A stretch of DNA of 64,000 nucleotides from [Borrelia] tanukii (lineage in GTDB: Bacteria > Spirochaetota > Spirochaetia > Borreliales > Borreliaceae). The notes under the pieces were generated by a model, which saw only the letters and a program-made list of their open reading frames with translations, was not told the origin of the DNA and did not search any database. Location of the stretch: assembly GCF_030436345.1 (NCBI RefSeq), contig NZ_CP124038.1:372001-436000 (forward strand), written 5' to 3'. The position numbers and the translations under genes are program-made. Positions 31,301 to 39,823 of the stretch are shown here, piece after piece (the stretch's first letter is position 1; each line of letters starts with the position of its first letter).

Positions 31301-31867
31301 TTTTCTATCTATCTTTACATAAAGATAATCTTTTTTAGAATCAATCTCAAATTCTAACCAAGAACCACGATAAGGAATTATTCTAGCAGAATATAAATCT
31401 TTTTCTTTATAAAAAACAACTCCTGGAGACCTATGAATCTGAGAAACAACAACCCTCTCAGCCCCATTAATAATAAAAGTGCCCCTTTCTGTCATTAAAG
31501 GAATAGTTCCCATATACACATCTTTTTGCCTTATTTCCCCAGTAGCCAAAAATTGCAAATTTAGTCTTACTTTTAAAACAGCTTCATAACTTTGCCCCTT
31601 TCTTTTACATTCTTTTTCTGTAAAATTAAGGGTATCGTTTTCTATATAATATCTTTCATACTCAAGAGCAACATCACCATTTCCACTTTTGATGGGAAAT
31701 ATATTTCTAAAAACAGACTCGAGGCCTTCATTAAGTAAAGGTTTTTTATTTTTTAATTTATCAAGTTGTAAAAATTTTTCATAAGAATTTAATTGTATTT
31801 CTATCAGGTTAGGTAAGTCTAAAATCTCCTCAGCTCTTCCTTGTCCCAGATGAACTCTTTTTATCAT
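28400..31867 (-). CDS. rpoB: RNA polymerase beta subunit
   Basis: 1155 residues. Conserved blocks include [10 protein letters not shown], the rifampicin region [20 protein letters not shown] followed by [17 protein letters not shown] [11 protein letters not shown], and C-terminal [12 protein letters not shown] and [32 protein letters not shown]. At the site equal to E. coli Ser531 the residue is Asn, a change associated with intrinsic rifampicin resistance in Borrelia. AAAAAAGGAG precedes the ATG. It lies 82 bases after rplL, with a small hairpin in the gap. Confidence 0.98.
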   Translation of the reverse strand: MIKRVHLGQGRAEEILDLPNLIEIQLNSYEKFLQLDKLKNKKPLLNEGLESVFRNIFPIKSGNGDVALEYERYYIENDTLNFTEKECKRKGQSYEAVLKVRLNLQFLATGEIRQKDVYMGTIPLMTERGTFIINGAERVVVSQIHRSPGVVFYKEKDLYSARIIPYRGSWLEFEIDSKKDYLYVKIDRKKRILITLFLRALGFDTREKIIETFYNIKKIKVEEDTKRDLPGQYLAKSINIRENMYYRAGDKITLQDVEDFLQNGVNEIELVDFDGYDDVSGKYFVSSNVILNCLEKEDAFFALKDGSKELPKESVMLAVYGALFPGEPISIDNAENDLKTIFFSERRYDLGRVGRYKLSKKFGFDDLSTSVLTMNDIVNTISHLLRIYEGHDILDDIDHLGNRRVRSVGELLTNIYKGAMSRVEKIAKDRMSNKEVFNLKPQELISVKPIVSAVKEFFATSQLSQFMDQVNPLAELTHKRRLNALGPGGLSRDRAGFEVRDVHYTHYGRMCPIETPEGPNIGLIVSLATYSRVNDYGFLETPYRKVINGEVTDELEYLSAIDEEKKCIAQANAAFDSNGKYLEDLVSVRISGDYTTTNPKNIDYMDVSPRQLISVSSALIPFLEHNDANRALMGSNMQRQAVPLLFPKPPIVGTGMESVVAKDSGVVIKAKRSGEVILATSNKIVVKPFESENAKDLDEYHIVKYERTNQDTCFNQSVLVKEGQKVERGEIIADGPATRYGELALGNNLLLGVIPWNGFNYEDAILISDRIVKEDLYTSIHIKEFSIEVRETKLGPEKVTGDIPNVSEKILNKLDENGIIRIGTYVKPGDILVGKVTPKSEGDITPEFRLLTSIFGEKAKDVKNNSLKVPHGTEGTVIDVQRITKEDVGNLSPGVEEILKVYVAKKRKLKEGDKMAGRHGNKGVVAKILPVEDMPYLADGTPLDICLNPLGVPSRMNIGQLMESQLGLAGKYLGESYNVPVFESATNEQIQEKLKKAGFNPTSKEILYDGYTGEPFENEVMVGVIYMLKLHHLVDDKMHARSTGPYSLVSQQPLGGKAQFGGQRLGEMEVWALEAYGAAHTLQELLTVKSDDMSGRVKIYENIVKGIPTNVSGIPESFNVLMQELRGLGLDLSIYDDNGNQVPLTEKEEELINKS

Positions 31868-31897
31868 TAAAAGACTCCTTTTTTAAGACATAACAAG

Positions 31898-31920
31898 CCG
31901 CATATCATAAAGACATGCGG
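31898..31920 (-). promoter_or_regulatory. Small hairpin between rplL and rpoB
   Basis: Arms CCGCAT and ATGCGG enclose an 11-base loop, 30 bases after the rplL stop codon. There is no immediate T-run, so it is more like an attenuator, RNase-processing or stability element than a full terminator. The equivalent E. coli gap contains an attenuator and an RNase III site. Confidence 0.4.
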
Positions 31921-31949
31921 AATAACAACTTTGATATATTTTTAATTTT

Positions 31950-32324
31950 TTATTTAACTTCAACTTTTGCGCCAACTGCCTCAAGTTTCTTTTTCAATTC
32001 TTCAGCATCTGACTTAGAAAGACCTTCTTTAATAGCTTTAGGAGCAGCTTCAACTAAAGCCTTAGCTTCTCCAAGACCAAGTCCTGTAATAGCTCTAACC
32101 TCTTTTATAACATTTATTTTGCTATCGCCAAAAGACATAAGAATTACATCGAATTCGGTTTGTTCTTCAGAATCAGTTGAGCCTGCTGAAGCAGCGCCCC
32201 CTACACCAACAGCAACAGCGGCAGTTACTCCAAACTTTTCTTCAATAGCTGTTACAAGGTCAACAACTTCCGCAGTTTTTGCGCCCTCAAGCCAGGTTAA
32301 AATATCTTCTTTATTTAGTGCCAT
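31950..32324 (-). CDS. rplL: 50S ribosomal protein L7/L12
   Basis: 124 residues. Stalk protein that recruits translation GTPases. The N-terminal dimerisation domain ([20 protein letters not shown]), a flexible Ala/Gly/Ser hinge ([13 protein letters not shown]) and the C-terminal domain ([42 protein letters not shown]) are all clear. AAGGAG precedes the ATG. Between rplJ and rpoB as usual. Confidence 0.98.
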   Translation of the reverse strand: MALNKEDILTWLEGAKTAEVVDLVTAIEEKFGVTAAVAVGVGGAASAGSTDSEEQTEFDVILMSFGDSKINVIKEVRAITGLGLGEAKALVEAAPKAIKEGLSKSDAEELKKKLEAVGAKVEVK

Positions 32325-32393
32325 ATTAACTCCTTATATATTTTATTCCACAGTGATAGCATGCACTCAAAAATTAAGACTAACACTGCCATG

Positions 32394-32882
32394 TTAATTT
32401 TTAACATCAGCCAAAGCTTTCAATGTTCTTGCAAGCTTAGAAACTGGCGCCTTTAACACGCTAGCAAATAAAGAAATAGACTCTTTTTTGGTAGGAAGTT
32501 TGCTATAAGCTTGAACTTTAGCCTCATCATAAAACTCTCCTAAAACAAAACCGCCCTTTACTTTTAAAGTACTGCTTTTTACAAAATCATAAAAAATTTT
32601 TGCTATTGCATTAGCTTCTTCTAATGCAGTAACAACAACTGTAGGGCCAACCAAACAAGAATCAACAACATCAATATTCTTTTCTTTTAAAACCATTTTC
32701 ATTATATTATTTTTAACAACTTTTAAGGCTCCATGTTCGCCTTCTATTCTATTGCGAAGTTCTGTCAACTGCGACACACTTAAGCCTCTATAATCTAAGA
32801 AAAAAAGATTTTGCTTACTATCTATAAACTTTTTCAATAAATCAAACATTTCCAACTTTTTAGAATTTATCTTTCTGCTCAT
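32394..32882 (-). CDS. rplJ: 50S ribosomal protein L10
   Basis: 162 residues from the ATG at 32882, which has GGAGGT seven bases upstream; the frame from 32900 runs through this ribosome site and is rejected. L10 anchors L7/L12 dimers to the ribosome. [22 protein letters not shown] and the C-terminal LAGVLKA-like [23 protein letters not shown] are characteristic. The L10 autoregulatory leader, if present, would have to lie within the end of rplA, since the gap is only four bases. Confidence 0.96.
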   Translation of the reverse strand: MSRKINSKKLEMFDLLKKFIDSKQNLFFLDYRGLSVSQLTELRNRIEGEHGALKVVKNNIMKMVLKEKNIDVVDSCLVGPTVVVTALEEANAIAKIFYDFVKSSTLKVKGGFVLGEFYDEAKVQAYSKLPTKKESISLFASVLKAPVSKLARTLKALADVKN

Positions 32883-32886
32883 ACTG

Positions 32887-33567
32887 CTACCTCCAAACAA
32901 AATTAACTTTTATAGAAGGCCCCATAGTAGATGAAATATAAATACTATCTATAAAAGCTCCTTTTAGGTCACTCGGTCTTTTTTTAATAACTTCCTTGAT
33001 AAATTCCTCATAATTTTCTTTTATCTTTTCATTGTCCATAGAAGATTTACCAAAAGAAAAGCTTATTACGCCATTTTTATTTGCTCTAAATTCTGTTCGA
33101 CCCTTTTTAAGGCTATTGATCGCATCCTTAAGATTATTTGTGACTGTTTGAGTCTTTGGATTGGGCATTAAACCTCTTTTCCCTAAAATAGGGCCAAGTC
33201 TTCCAACGTCCTTCATCATATCAGGAGTTGCAACAACAACATCAAATTCATCCCAACCACTTTTAATCTTATTTATAAGATCATCATCTCCAACATAAGT
33301 TGCACCAAAAGCTCTAGCTTCATCTGCTCGATCACCTTTTGCAAAAACAAGTATTCTTTTTGGCTTCATAAACTGATTTGGCAAAACTATAGTGTCTCTA
33401 ACAGTATGATTCTTTTTTAAATTAAGGTTAATAGATATGTCTATAGTTTCATCAAATTTAACAAATTTAATTTCTTTCAACAGTGAAATTGCATCTTCAA
33501 TGTTATAAAATTTACTTCTATCTACTTTGGAAAAAGCTGCAATATATTTTTTACCCTTTTTTGACAT
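32887..33567 (-). CDS. rplA: 50S ribosomal protein L1
   Basis: 226 residues, L1 length. Forms the mobile L1 stalk on 23S rRNA and is usually an autorepressor of rpl[20 protein letters not shown]-like [52 protein letters not shown] and [17 protein letters not shown] are conserved. The start overlaps the rplK stop (TAATG), so the two are coupled. Confidence 0.98.
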   Translation of the reverse strand: MSKKGKKYIAAFSKVDRSKFYNIEDAISLLKEIKFVKFDETIDISINLNLKKNHTVRDTIVLPNQFMKPKRILVFAKGDRADEARAFGATYVGDDDLINKIKSGWDEFDVVVATPDMMKDVGRLGPILGKRGLMPNPKTQTVTNNLKDAINSLKKGRTEFRANKNGVISFSFGKSSMDNEKIKENYEEFIKEVIKKRPSDLKGAFIDSIYISSTMGPSIKVNFVWR

Positions 33568-33998
33568 TATTTTTCCACCTCAACACCCATTGAACGTGCA
33601 CTTCCTGAAATAATTTTAAACGCTGCTGATTCTGATTTTGCATTTAAATCAGGCATTTTAATTCTTGCTATCTCCATCAGCTTTTCTTTTGATATAGTTC
33701 CAACTTTATCTGTATTGGATTTCTTAGATCCTGATTCTATCCCAATAGCTTTTTTAATTAAAATCGAAGCTGGTGGGGTCTTTACAATAAAAGAAAAACT
33801 TTTGTCACTATAAACAGTAATGATAACAGGAACCACAATACCGGGATCCATCTTTGCGGTTCTCTCATTAAATTCTTTTACAAACTGGGGACCACTAACT
33901 CCGTGGGGTCCAAGCGCTTGACCTATTTTAGCTCCCGGAGCCGCTTGAGCAGCCGGAACCTGCAATTTAATCCAAGAAATTGCTTTTTTTTTTGCCAT
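33567..33998 (-). CDS. rplK: 50S ribosomal protein L11
   Basis: 143 residues. L11 binds the GTPase-associated centre of 23S r[28 protein letters not shown] is the invariant N-terminal domain, with [14 protein letters not shown] and [28 protein letters not shown] in the rRNA-binding half. AAGGAG precedes the ATG; it follows nusG by 51 bases. Confidence 0.98.
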   Translation of the reverse strand: MAKKKAISWIKLQVPAAQAAPGAKIGQALGPHGVSGPQFVKEFNERTAKMDPGIVVPVIITVYSDKSFSFIVKTPPASILIKKAIGIESGSKKSNTDKVGTISKEKLMEIARIKMPDLNAKSESAAFKIISGSARSMGVEVEK

Positions 33999-34049
33999 AT
34001 TATCTCCTTATGGTAATAACGCTTTTAAAGCTCCCATTAGTATCAAATT

Positions 34050-34604
34050 TTAAATCTTTTCTATATGTTGAAAATCAACTTCAACAGGTGTTGACCTTCC
34101 AAAAATTTGAACTGCAACTTTTAATTTTTTTCTTTCGTAATCAATAGAACTAATAAGCCCTTCAAAAGAATCAAAAGGTCCGCCCTTGATTCTAACTCTT
34201 TCTCCTTCTTCAAAGTCATAAAGCATAAAAATAGACTTATTTGCCTTAATTTCACCAGTAAGCATGAAAACACTTTTTACTTCTTCATCATTAATAGGAA
34301 TAGGCCTTTGCCCCTTGTTAACACCAACAAAACTAATAACACCTTGAACTTTAATAATATTAGCAACAATATCTTTCCAACCTACTTCTGGAAGATCTAA
34401 CTCAATAAGAATATAACCTGGCCAAATTTTTCTCTCCCTTATTCTTTTTTTGCCATTTCTTATCTCTTCTACTTTTTCAATAGGAGCCTTAACATCTAAC
34501 ACCACACTGCCAAAAACACCTTCGCTTATTAAAAGTCTTATGTCTTGCTCTATCTTTTTTTCATATTGAGAATAAGTTTGAACTACATACCAAGCCCTAG
34601 ACAT
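34050..34604 (-). CDS. nusG: Transcription termination/antitermination factor NusG
   Basis: 184 residues. The NGN domain begins RAWYVVQTYSQYEKKIEQDI and includes RKIWPGYILIELDL; the C-terminal KOW domain is FEEGERVRIKGGPFDSFEGLI. NusG links RNA polymerase to Rho or to ribosomal S10. It follows secE by 23 bases, the usual order, with AAGGA before the ATG. Confidence 0.97.
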   Translation of the reverse strand: MSRAWYVVQTYSQYEKKIEQDIRLLISEGVFGSVVLDVKAPIEKVEEIRNGKKRIRERKIWPGYILIELDLPEVGWKDIVANIIKVQGVISFVGVNKGQRPIPINDEEVKSVFMLTGEIKANKSIFMLYDFEEGERVRIKGGPFDSFEGLISSIDYERKKLKVAVQIFGRSTPVEVDFQHIEKI

Positions 34605-34627
34605 AATTTATCCTTCTTACATTAAAA

Positions 34628-34798
34628 CTAAAATACATAAGTTACAACAAGAAACATAAGGTAATCGACTATTCCTAAGAAAATTGAAACAAATAATACC
34701 AACCAAAAAACTTGTTTTCCGTTTTCAACCACCTCATTATACTTAGGCCACGTTACCTTCTTAAGCTCCAAGATACTATCTTTGATAAATCTAAACAC
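34628..34798 (-). CDS. secE: Preprotein translocase subunit SecE
   Basis: 56 residues, read directly from the minus strand: GTG start at 34796-34798, TAG at 34628-34630, with GAGG six bases before the start. The protein begins VFRFIKDSILELKKVTWPKY, containing the SecE hallmark ELKKVTWP in the amphipathic surface helix, followed by a single membrane segment (WLVLFVSIFLGIVDYLMFLV). It is the minimal one-helix SecE that clamps SecY. It lies between tRNA-Trp and nusG. Confidence 0.95.
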   Translation of the reverse strand: MFRFIKDSILELKKVTWPKYNEVVENGKQVFWLVLFVSIFLGIVDYLMFLVVTYVF

Positions 34799-34825
34799 TT
34801 AAAGCCTCACTTTAATTTCAACAAC

Positions 34826-34897
34826 AGGTCAGGAGGGATTCGAACCCCCAGCATACAGTTTTGGAGACTGTCGTTCTACCGTTGGAACTACTGACCT
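34826..34897 (-). tRNA. trnW: tRNA-Trp (anticodon CCA)
   Basis: A 72-base cloverleaf on the minus strand: acceptor arms AGGTCAG and CTGACCT, D arm GTTC/GAAC, anticodon stem ACAGT/ACTGT around loop CTCCAAA (anticodon CCA), T loop TTCGAAT. The CCA end is not encoded. Located between rpmG and secE, so it is probably processed from a shared transcript. Confidence 0.95.
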
Positions 34898-34915
34898 ATT
34901 ATTATTTATCATTTA

Positions 34916-35095
34916 TTATTTTATTTTTCCTTCTTTATGAAGAGTGTGTTTCCGTAATTTTGGACAATATTTCATCAATTCTAACTTCTCTTGTTTATTA
35001 CGTCTATTCTTAGTAGTGGTATAATTCCTAATTCCTGTTTCTTCACAAATCAAAGATATAAGCTCAACAGCTCCTTTTCCCTTCTTTTTACCCAT
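34916..35095 (-). CDS. rpmG: 50S ribosomal protein L33
   Basis: 59 residues read from the minus strand: ATG at 35093-35095, TAA at 34916-34918. The sequence starts [20 protein letters not shown] and includes [13 protein letters not shown] and [19 protein letters not shown], the L33 signature. It has one cysteine in each half (ICEE and YCPK) rather than two CxxC pairs, so it is a zinc-independent (C-minus) form. It sits between two tRNA genes, 18 bases before tRNA-Trp. Confidence 0.95.
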   Translation of the reverse strand: MGKKKGKGAVELISLICEETGIRNYTTTKNRRNKQEKLELMKYCPKLRKHTLHKEGKIK

Positions 35096-35123
35096 ACAAT
35101 AAAACTCCTAACTACCAATAAAA

Positions 35124-35195
35124 GCCCTCAATCGGACTTGAACCGACGACCCCCACCTTACCATGGTGGTGCTCTACCAACTGAGCTATAAGGGC
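35124..35195 (-). tRNA. trnT: tRNA-Thr (anticodon GGT)
   Basis: A 72-base cloverleaf on the minus strand: acceptor GCCCTTA/TGAGGGC, D arm AGCTCAGTTGGTAGAGC, anticodon stem CCACC/GGTGG around ATGGTAA (anticodon GGT), T arm with GGTTCAAGTCC. It is the first element of the tRNA-Thr, rpmG, tRNA-Trp, secE, nusG series. Confidence 0.95.
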
Positions 35196-35221
35196 ATTAA
35201 TTCCTTATAAAACTCTTTATT

Positions 35222-35250
35222 ATCTTAATTGATTGTTTAGAAAAAAACAA
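35222..35250 (-). promoter_or_regulatory. Predicted promoter of the tRNA-Thr/rpmG/secE/nusG operon
   Basis: On the minus strand TTGTTT (35245-35250) and TAAGAT (35222-35227) are 17 bases apart, about 27 bases before the tRNA-Thr 5' end. The -10 box is imperfect, but the gap to the upstream gene is the only intergenic space ahead of this operon. Confidence 0.4.
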
Positions 35251-35268
35251 GTACTAAGTTTAATTTTA

Positions 35269-36117
35269 TTACTTTATTACAACAAGTTTTCCGTCTTGTA
35301 AAAGTTTAATGTTGTTGCTATTTGAAAACAACTTATTAATAGAATACTCATCAAGTATAATATCTGTATTGTTTTTACCATAAATACTTTTGGCAACTAA
35401 TTTTAAAGGACGATATCCAACTCTATTTTTATTGTTATAAAGAACATCATTACTATACTCAAGCATTCCCCATTTTTTCAAAGCCTGGGAAGAAACCATT
35501 CTCTTATCAAAATATGGCCTAATGTTTTCATCATAAATTTTGATAAAAAAAGAGTCTTCTAATTTTTTAGAACCAAAATTATCATTATAGACTTCGCCTA
35601 CATAAATCACAATTCCTGTATAATCAGTTTTATCAACATCAGAATTTACTAATGGATAAAAAGCTTTATAGGGCTTTTCATGCGAAAAAAATAAATTTAT
35701 AAAATCGGGGAAAAGACTTAGTTCATATCTAACAGTCAGACTTCTTAAATCTTCTGAATATTTTATATAAGATCTTTTTAAAATACTATTGGGACCTGAA
35801 AACTTAAGTATTAAGCTGGGGTTTAGGTCAAAATAATTCTTAAAAGTATTTTCAGAGTCCATAATTATCTTAAAAAGGGACTCTCTTATTAACTTATCTT
35901 TAAAATCATTAATGGTTGCTATTAATTTAGACGCTGTATTTAAACCTACTGGTCTAAATTCATTTTCATTAATTTCCTTAACAATGTCAAAGCAAATAAC
36001 CTTCCTATCCCAATCAATTATTCTATGCACACTTGTCTCGGTAGCCTCGTCTTTTATTATAGAAACATTAGAATAAAGTAGAAATAAATAACTAAAAAGA
36101 AACTTAAGAAAATGCAT
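35269..36117 (-). CDS. Exported protein of unknown function
   Basis: 282 residues. AAGGAG lies just before the ATG at 36117. Residues 1-20 are a hydrophobic signal peptide (LKFLFSYLFLLYSNVSI). The mature part begins with a charged segment containing IIDWDRKVICFDIVKEINE and ends IILDEYSINKLFSNSNNIKLL with KLVVIK. A YTGIVIYVGEVYNDN element sits mid-protein. I do not recognise the family. It follows a TPR-like lipoprotein by 13 bases, so the pair probably acts in the envelope together (inference). Confidence 0.8.
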   Translation of the reverse strand: MHFLKFLFSYLFLLYSNVSIIKDEATETSVHRIIDWDRKVICFDIVKEINENEFRPVGLNTASKLIATINDFKDKLIRESLFKIIMDSENTFKNYFDLNPSLILKFSGPNSILKRSYIKYSEDLRSLTVRYELSLFPDFINLFFSHEKPYKAFYPLVNSDVDKTDYTGIVIYVGEVYNDNFGSKKLEDSFFIKIYDENIRPYFDKRMVSSQALKKWGMLEYSNDVLYNNKNRVGYRPLKLVAKSIYGKNNTDIILDEYSINKLFSNSNNIKLLQDGKLVVIK

Positions 36118-36130
36118 TATCTCCTTCCCA

Positions 36131-37162
36131 TTATTTTTTACCTAAATATACACCTATCCAAGTCCAACCATTATTAATTTCTGGATCTTTAGGATAAACA
36201 ATTCTTTTAAAAACAAAATACCATTCCCGAATATGATCCCAGCCGCTTGATTCAAGATAAGATATATCATCACTAGAATCCGCCTCAAGATGCTTTGCAA
36301 ATCGTATTCCGTTTTTTCTTCTTCCTCCAAGCCTAATCATCGTGGTCAAAAAGCTATTAGTATTAATGGAATTACTTTTTCCACCCTTTTGATCCCAGCT
36401 TTGAATAAAAAAATTATTTTTATCTCTTATATTAAGCAATTTAGAAGTATCCCCAGAAAGAACAAAATTTTTAACATCCTGGATTAAATCCCCCAAATTT
36501 CTATAAACAACAAACTCTGGATTATTAAAGTAATTAATTTTTGTAACAACATTAAAATAGTCTCTAGAATCTATTTTTAGATGTGACCTTGGAATTGAAA
36601 GAAATTTTTTATAGTAAAAATAAGATTCATCATAATCTTGAATATCCTCCAAACTTAATGCAAGATTATAAAAATAATTACCCTTTTCCTCATTATTTAA
36701 ATCATCAGCCCCTGTATTTAATATAAATTTGTAATAATTGATCTTATCGATTGAATCAATATTTAAATTAACAATCTTTTTAGCCACTCTTGTTTTCACC
36801 GAACAGTTTTCATAAACATAATCATCAAAATTGTCAACAACATGCTTGTAAATACTAAAAGCTACAAAATCTTCTCCCATAGAATCATAAATATTGCCCA
36901 TTAAATAAAGATACAAAGAATAATATTCTCTAGACTCATCATTAATAATTCCACTATTTACAATTTCTAAAGCATTTTCATAATTCTTGTTTGCAATATA
37001 TATATTAACAACCCTATCAATAATAAGAAATTTATCTAATCCATTCTTATTAGAAGATTTTAAAAGATACGTAAGATTTTGAATCTCACTTTGTTTTTGT
37101 TTGCAAAAAGTAAATAAAAATAAAATCAAAATGAATTTAGCAATTCCAGTCAACAAGTTCAT
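36131..37162 (-). CDS. TPR-like putative lipoprotein
   Basis: 343 residues. The N-terminus GIAKFILILFLFTFC is a lipoprotein-type signal with Cys20 as the likely lipidated residue. Residues 35-200 contain helical repeats rich in Tyr, Asn and Leu resembling TPRs (NYENALEIVNSG, YSLYLYLMGNIYDSMGEDFVAFSIYKH, YFYNLALSLEDIQDYDESYFYYKKFL). The C-terminal part ends with a Trp-rich segment (SSGWDHIREWYFVFKRI, NNGWTWIGVYLGKK). A protein-interaction role in the periplasm is likely; no enzyme motif. No strong ribosome site precedes the ATG. Confidence 0.78.
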   Translation of the reverse strand: MNLLTGIAKFILILFLFTFCKQKQSEIQNLTYLLKSSNKNGLDKFLIIDRVVNIYIANKNYENALEIVNSGIINDESREYYSLYLYLMGNIYDSMGEDFVAFSIYKHVVDNFDDYVYENCSVKTRVAKKIVNLNIDSIDKINYYKFILNTGADDLNNEEKGNYFYNLALSLEDIQDYDESYFYYKKFLSIPRSHLKIDSRDYFNVVTKINYFNNPEFVVYRNLGDLIQDVKNFVLSGDTSKLLNIRDKNNFFIQSWDQKGGKSNSINTNSFLTTMIRLGGRRKNGIRFAKHLEADSSDDISYLESSGWDHIREWYFVFKRIVYPKDPEINNGWTWIGVYLGKK

Positions 37163-37496
37163 AAGAGTATTTTACAATATAAACATACACAATAAAATGC
37201 ACATCTCAATTTATAAAAATTTTGATAATTTTTATAAATACTAGCTTAACATGGCCACACTTTATATTAATACCAATGAAAAAAACATCAAAACTAAAGC
37301 CTAAATTTATATTTAGTATAAAAATACCTGACATTAAAAAATAGGCAAAAATCATTTCACAATTGACAATTATAGCCATAAAAACATTGAAAAACAATCT
37401 TATAATAACCTATAATAGGTGTTAATTTAATACTTATTAAAAAAGCAATCATCTAAAATTAAATACTTTATTAAAGGAATACAAAACTCACAAAAC
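37163..37496. other. 334-base divergent intergenic region
   Basis: It separates the TPR-like lipoprotein gene (minus) from the ankyrin gene (plus). It holds the predicted promoter and palindrome listed for the ankyrin gene and otherwise only A/T-rich DNA. A 63-codon minus-strand frame (37206-37397) has no ribosome site and biased hydrophobic content; I do not call it. Confidence 0.55.
37387..37416 (+). promoter_or_regulatory. Predicted sigma-70 promoter of the ankyrin gene, with overlapping palindrome
   Basis: TTGAAA (37387-37392) and a perfect TATAAT (37411-37416) are 18 bases apart. The -10 box is embedded in ACCTATAATAGGT (37408-37420), a palindrome with 6-bp arms that could be an operator. 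A second TATAAT at 37401-37406 has no matching -35. The transcript would have about 75 untranslated bases. Confidence 0.55.
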
Positions 37497-38156
37497 ATGA
37501 AAAAAAAAGTCATTATACTTTTACTGTTATTACAAATAATAATGAATTTAAATTCAACAAGCACCGATAAAAATACTTCAATAGTAAAAGAATTGCAAAA
37601 AAATTTGTATGTTTTCAATAGCAAAGAATATCAAAGCGGCAAAGACACTTTAAATAAAGTTATAAATTCAATAAATATAAACGACAAAAAAACCTTACAA
37701 AATTTAGAAAAAATTAAAAATGACCTTTTTATAATATCTGTTTTTTTCAACAATAAAAAAGGTGTTTTAATTGCACTAAATCTTGGGGCAGAAATAAACT
37801 TTAAACATAAAATATCTCCAATTTCAATTTCAATAATAAACAATGAATTTGAAATCATAAAAATCTTGGTAGATTATGGAATAAGCCTTAATCAAATAGA
37901 TGACACTGGACATTCTCCAATATTTTGGGCAATATATACTAATAACGAAAAAGTATTTGAATTTTTAAAAGAAAGCGGAGCTGATTTAAGCTTAACCCTT
38001 GAAAATAGAAAAACACCAATGCAAGCCGCAATAGAAACAGAAAATATAAAATTAATTGAATCTCTGAAAAAGAAAAAAATTTACATTGACGACAATTACA
38101 AAAAAGAACTTAAAACGCTGAAAAACAAAGAAATAATCGGGATTCTAGCAAAATAA
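37497..38156 (+). CDS. Exported ankyrin-repeat protein
   Basis: 219 residues. The N-terminus MKKKVIILLLLLQIIMNLNS is a signal peptide, so it is probably periplasmic. Residues 80-205 hold about four ankyrin repeats: NNKKGVLIALNLGAEINFKH, SPISISIINNEFEIIKILVDYG, HSPIFWAIYTNNEKVFEFLKESGADL and KTPMQAAIETENIKLIESLKK. Ankyrin arrays bind protein partners; the partner is unknown. An AAAGGA is present but 18 bases before the ATG, further than usual, so translation may be weak. It converges on the next gene with 10 bases between the stops. Confidence 0.82.
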   Translation: MKKKVIILLLLLQIIMNLNSTSTDKNTSIVKELQKNLYVFNSKEYQSGKDTLNKVINSININDKKTLQNLEKIKNDLFIISVFFNNKKGVLIALNLGAEINFKHKISPISISIINNEFEIIKILVDYGISLNQIDDTGHSPIFWAIYTNNEKVFEFLKESGADLSLTLENRKTPMQAAIETENIKLIESLKKKKIYIDDNYKKELKTLKNKEIIGILAK

Positions 38157-38166
38157 AAAACAAATT

Positions 38167-39720
38167 TTAATACCCATCAGATGCTTGAATATTTTTATCT
38201 TTATCAATAAGATCTTTGTATATAAAAGATTTTTTAGCAAGTGCTTCTTTTAAATTTCTAGAAAAGGGTAAATTTCTCCACATTATGCCGCGTACCAATT
38301 TCTCAAGTTTTTGAATTCCTTTACTTTCCTTTTCTATCCAAAGAAAATAATCTTCAAGAAAAAAATTCTTAACATTTCCTTTTTTAATAAATTTAATATA
38401 ATAATCGTAATATTGACCTGTAATTCCTGTTTCCATCCACCTAAAAGAAGCTTGTTCTTTTGCAAGCTCCCAAACAAAATCGCCAATGCCCAAAATAACT
38501 GCTCTTTTTAGGTTTTTAGCATACATAGGTATTAATATTTTACCCCTACCGTTTGCTCTATTCTTAACATCAATTGATTCCCAACAAATTCCTCTATCGC
38601 CATAAGAAGGTATTAATATAAAATAAGGAACCACTCTAAGCAAATCCCCTCTATACGCTTTTTGAAAAAGTTTAGGTTGAATATCTTCAATTTCCCAAAC
38701 AAGCTGCATAATTCTTTCTCTACTTCCAAAAAATTGAGGGTTAGCAACTACATTATTTCTCAAAAGAATAGGGAAATGATTACCTCTTGGCCCTATTGCA
38801 AGTTTATTAGCACTTCTTATAACCTCAACTTCATCATGTGCAATAGTTGATTCAACAGACATTCCAATATTATTCATTTTATTTTGAATTTCTAAAAGCT
38901 CTCTGTTAGCATCTTCAATTTTATTGATAAAAACATCGATATCTCGATTTGATTTAATAAGATCATCAACATAATCACCAGCGAAATTCAAAGGCTTTAA
39001 AATCGAATGGGCATAAGGACTTCGCACTCCGTATTCAGACATATAAGGTAAATCATTTTGACTATCATTTGAAAATAAAAATCCAAACATACTTCTTAAC
39101 TTACAAAGAGCTTCTTCCCTAATCTTATCAGTTCTTTTAAGACTGCTCTTTGCAAAATCAATATTTGCCAAAAGTTTTTCTCTCTTATTAAGTAAGATTT
39201 TTTCCATATCTTCTTCTTTAAGATTATCCATTGGCAAATCTGTTGCTAATCTACTAAGCTTAAAACTATTAACCCCATAAAGCCATTCATCAAAATAAAT
39301 AAAAGATTCATTATAATGATTGTCCCAAATAGTTTTTGAAATCAATAGTTGAATTTCAGACCCAAGTGCATTTGGAATAAGAGCAGCGAATCTAAATAAA
39401 ATTTTTTGCTCCATAGTCAATTTTGAAATGTTTTTTGCAATTGATCTGAGAAAAGACCAATAAATATTAATCACTTGATTATATTTTAATACCTTATCAA
39501 TCTCTTCTGACTGCGGATTTAAATACTCTACTAAAACTTTATGAAGCTTGAGGCCAATTTCTTTACTACTTGAAATAAGATTTTTATAAAAATCTTTAGT
39601 AAAAAATTGCTTATCATGCTCCTCTAAAGTTAAAATATTTGGCAATCTCGAATCTAAATCTGTATCTACAGAATCAGGATATTTATACAAAAAACCCCCA
39701 AAAACACCCACAAGCAACAT
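38167..39720 (-). CDS. Uncharacterised 517-residue protein
   Basis: 517 residues; I do not recognise a family. The first 12 residues are mildly hydrophobic (MLLVGVFGGFLY) but there is no clear signal peptide. The body is helical with coiled-coil character around 240-290 (IEDANRELLEIQNKMNNIG). Conserved-looking blocks are NKLAIGPRGNHFPILLRN and YFILIPSYGDRGICWESID followed by RANGRGKILIPMYAKN and WMETGITGQYYDYY, suggesting a real catalytic or binding domain in the C-terminal half. There is no ribosome site before the ATG; the predicted promoter places the RNA start about 9 bases upstream, a near-leaderless message. Confidence 0.78.
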   Translation of the reverse strand: MLLVGVFGGFLYKYPDSVDTDLDSRLPNILTLEEHDKQFFTKDFYKNLISSSKEIGLKLHKVLVEYLNPQSEEIDKVLKYNQVINIYWSFLRSIAKNISKLTMEQKILFRFAALIPNALGSEIQLLISKTIWDNHYNESFIYFDEWLYGVNSFKLSRLATDLPMDNLKEEDMEKILLNKREKLLANIDFAKSSLKRTDKIREEALCKLRSMFGFLFSNDSQNDLPYMSEYGVRSPYAHSILKPLNFAGDYVDDLIKSNRDIDVFINKIEDANRELLEIQNKMNNIGMSVESTIAHDEVEVIRSANKLAIGPRGNHFPILLRNNVVANPQFFGSRERIMQLVWEIEDIQPKLFQKAYRGDLLRVVPYFILIPSYGDRGICWESIDVKNRANGRGKILIPMYAKNLKRAVILGIGDFVWELAKEQASFRWMETGITGQYYDYYIKFIKKGNVKNFFLEDYFLWIEKESKGIQKLEKLVRGIMWRNLPFSRNLKEALAKKSFIYKDLIDKDKNIQASDGY

Positions 39721-39735
39721 AACAATACAAGTACA

Positions 39736-39763
39736 ATTGTAACTCTAAAGTTTATATTTACAA
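39736..39763 (-). promoter_or_regulatory. Predicted promoter of the 517-residue protein gene
   Basis: Minus strand TTGTAA (39758-39763), 16-base spacer, TACAAT (39736-39741). It shares its -35 hexamer with the plus-strand promoter of the adjacent transporter gene. The RNA would start about 9 bases before the ATG. Confidence 0.4.
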
Positions 39764-39786
39764 AAAAATTTAGTACTATTTATTAT
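39757..39786 (+). promoter_or_regulatory. Predicted promoter of the DAACS transporter gene
   Basis: TTTACA (39757-39762), 18-base spacer, TATTAT (39781-39786). TACACAGTGTA, a short palindrome at 39786-39796, lies at the expected transcription start. The gene's AAGGAG and ATG (39824) follow. Confidence 0.45.
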
Positions 39787-39823
39787 ACACAGTGTACCTT
39801 AAATCTCTGAAAGGAGAAGTCAT

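Noticed and set aside
31915-32397. 160-codon plus-strand frame opposite rplL
   Set aside because: Antisense shadow of a highly conserved ribosomal protein gene; no independent coding signal.
32883-32900. Upstream ATG of rplJ
   Set aside because: The six added codons include the GGAGGT ribosome site serving the ATG at 32882.
34800-35200. Plus-strand frames around 34712-34894 and 34991-35191
   Set aside because: They are antisense to secE, tRNA-Trp, rpmG and tRNA-Thr, all clearly identified on the minus strand.
37206-37397. 63-codon minus-strand frame in an intergenic region
   Set aside because: No ribosome site, biased Phe/Ile composition expected from AT-rich DNA, and it lies within the probable promoter region.
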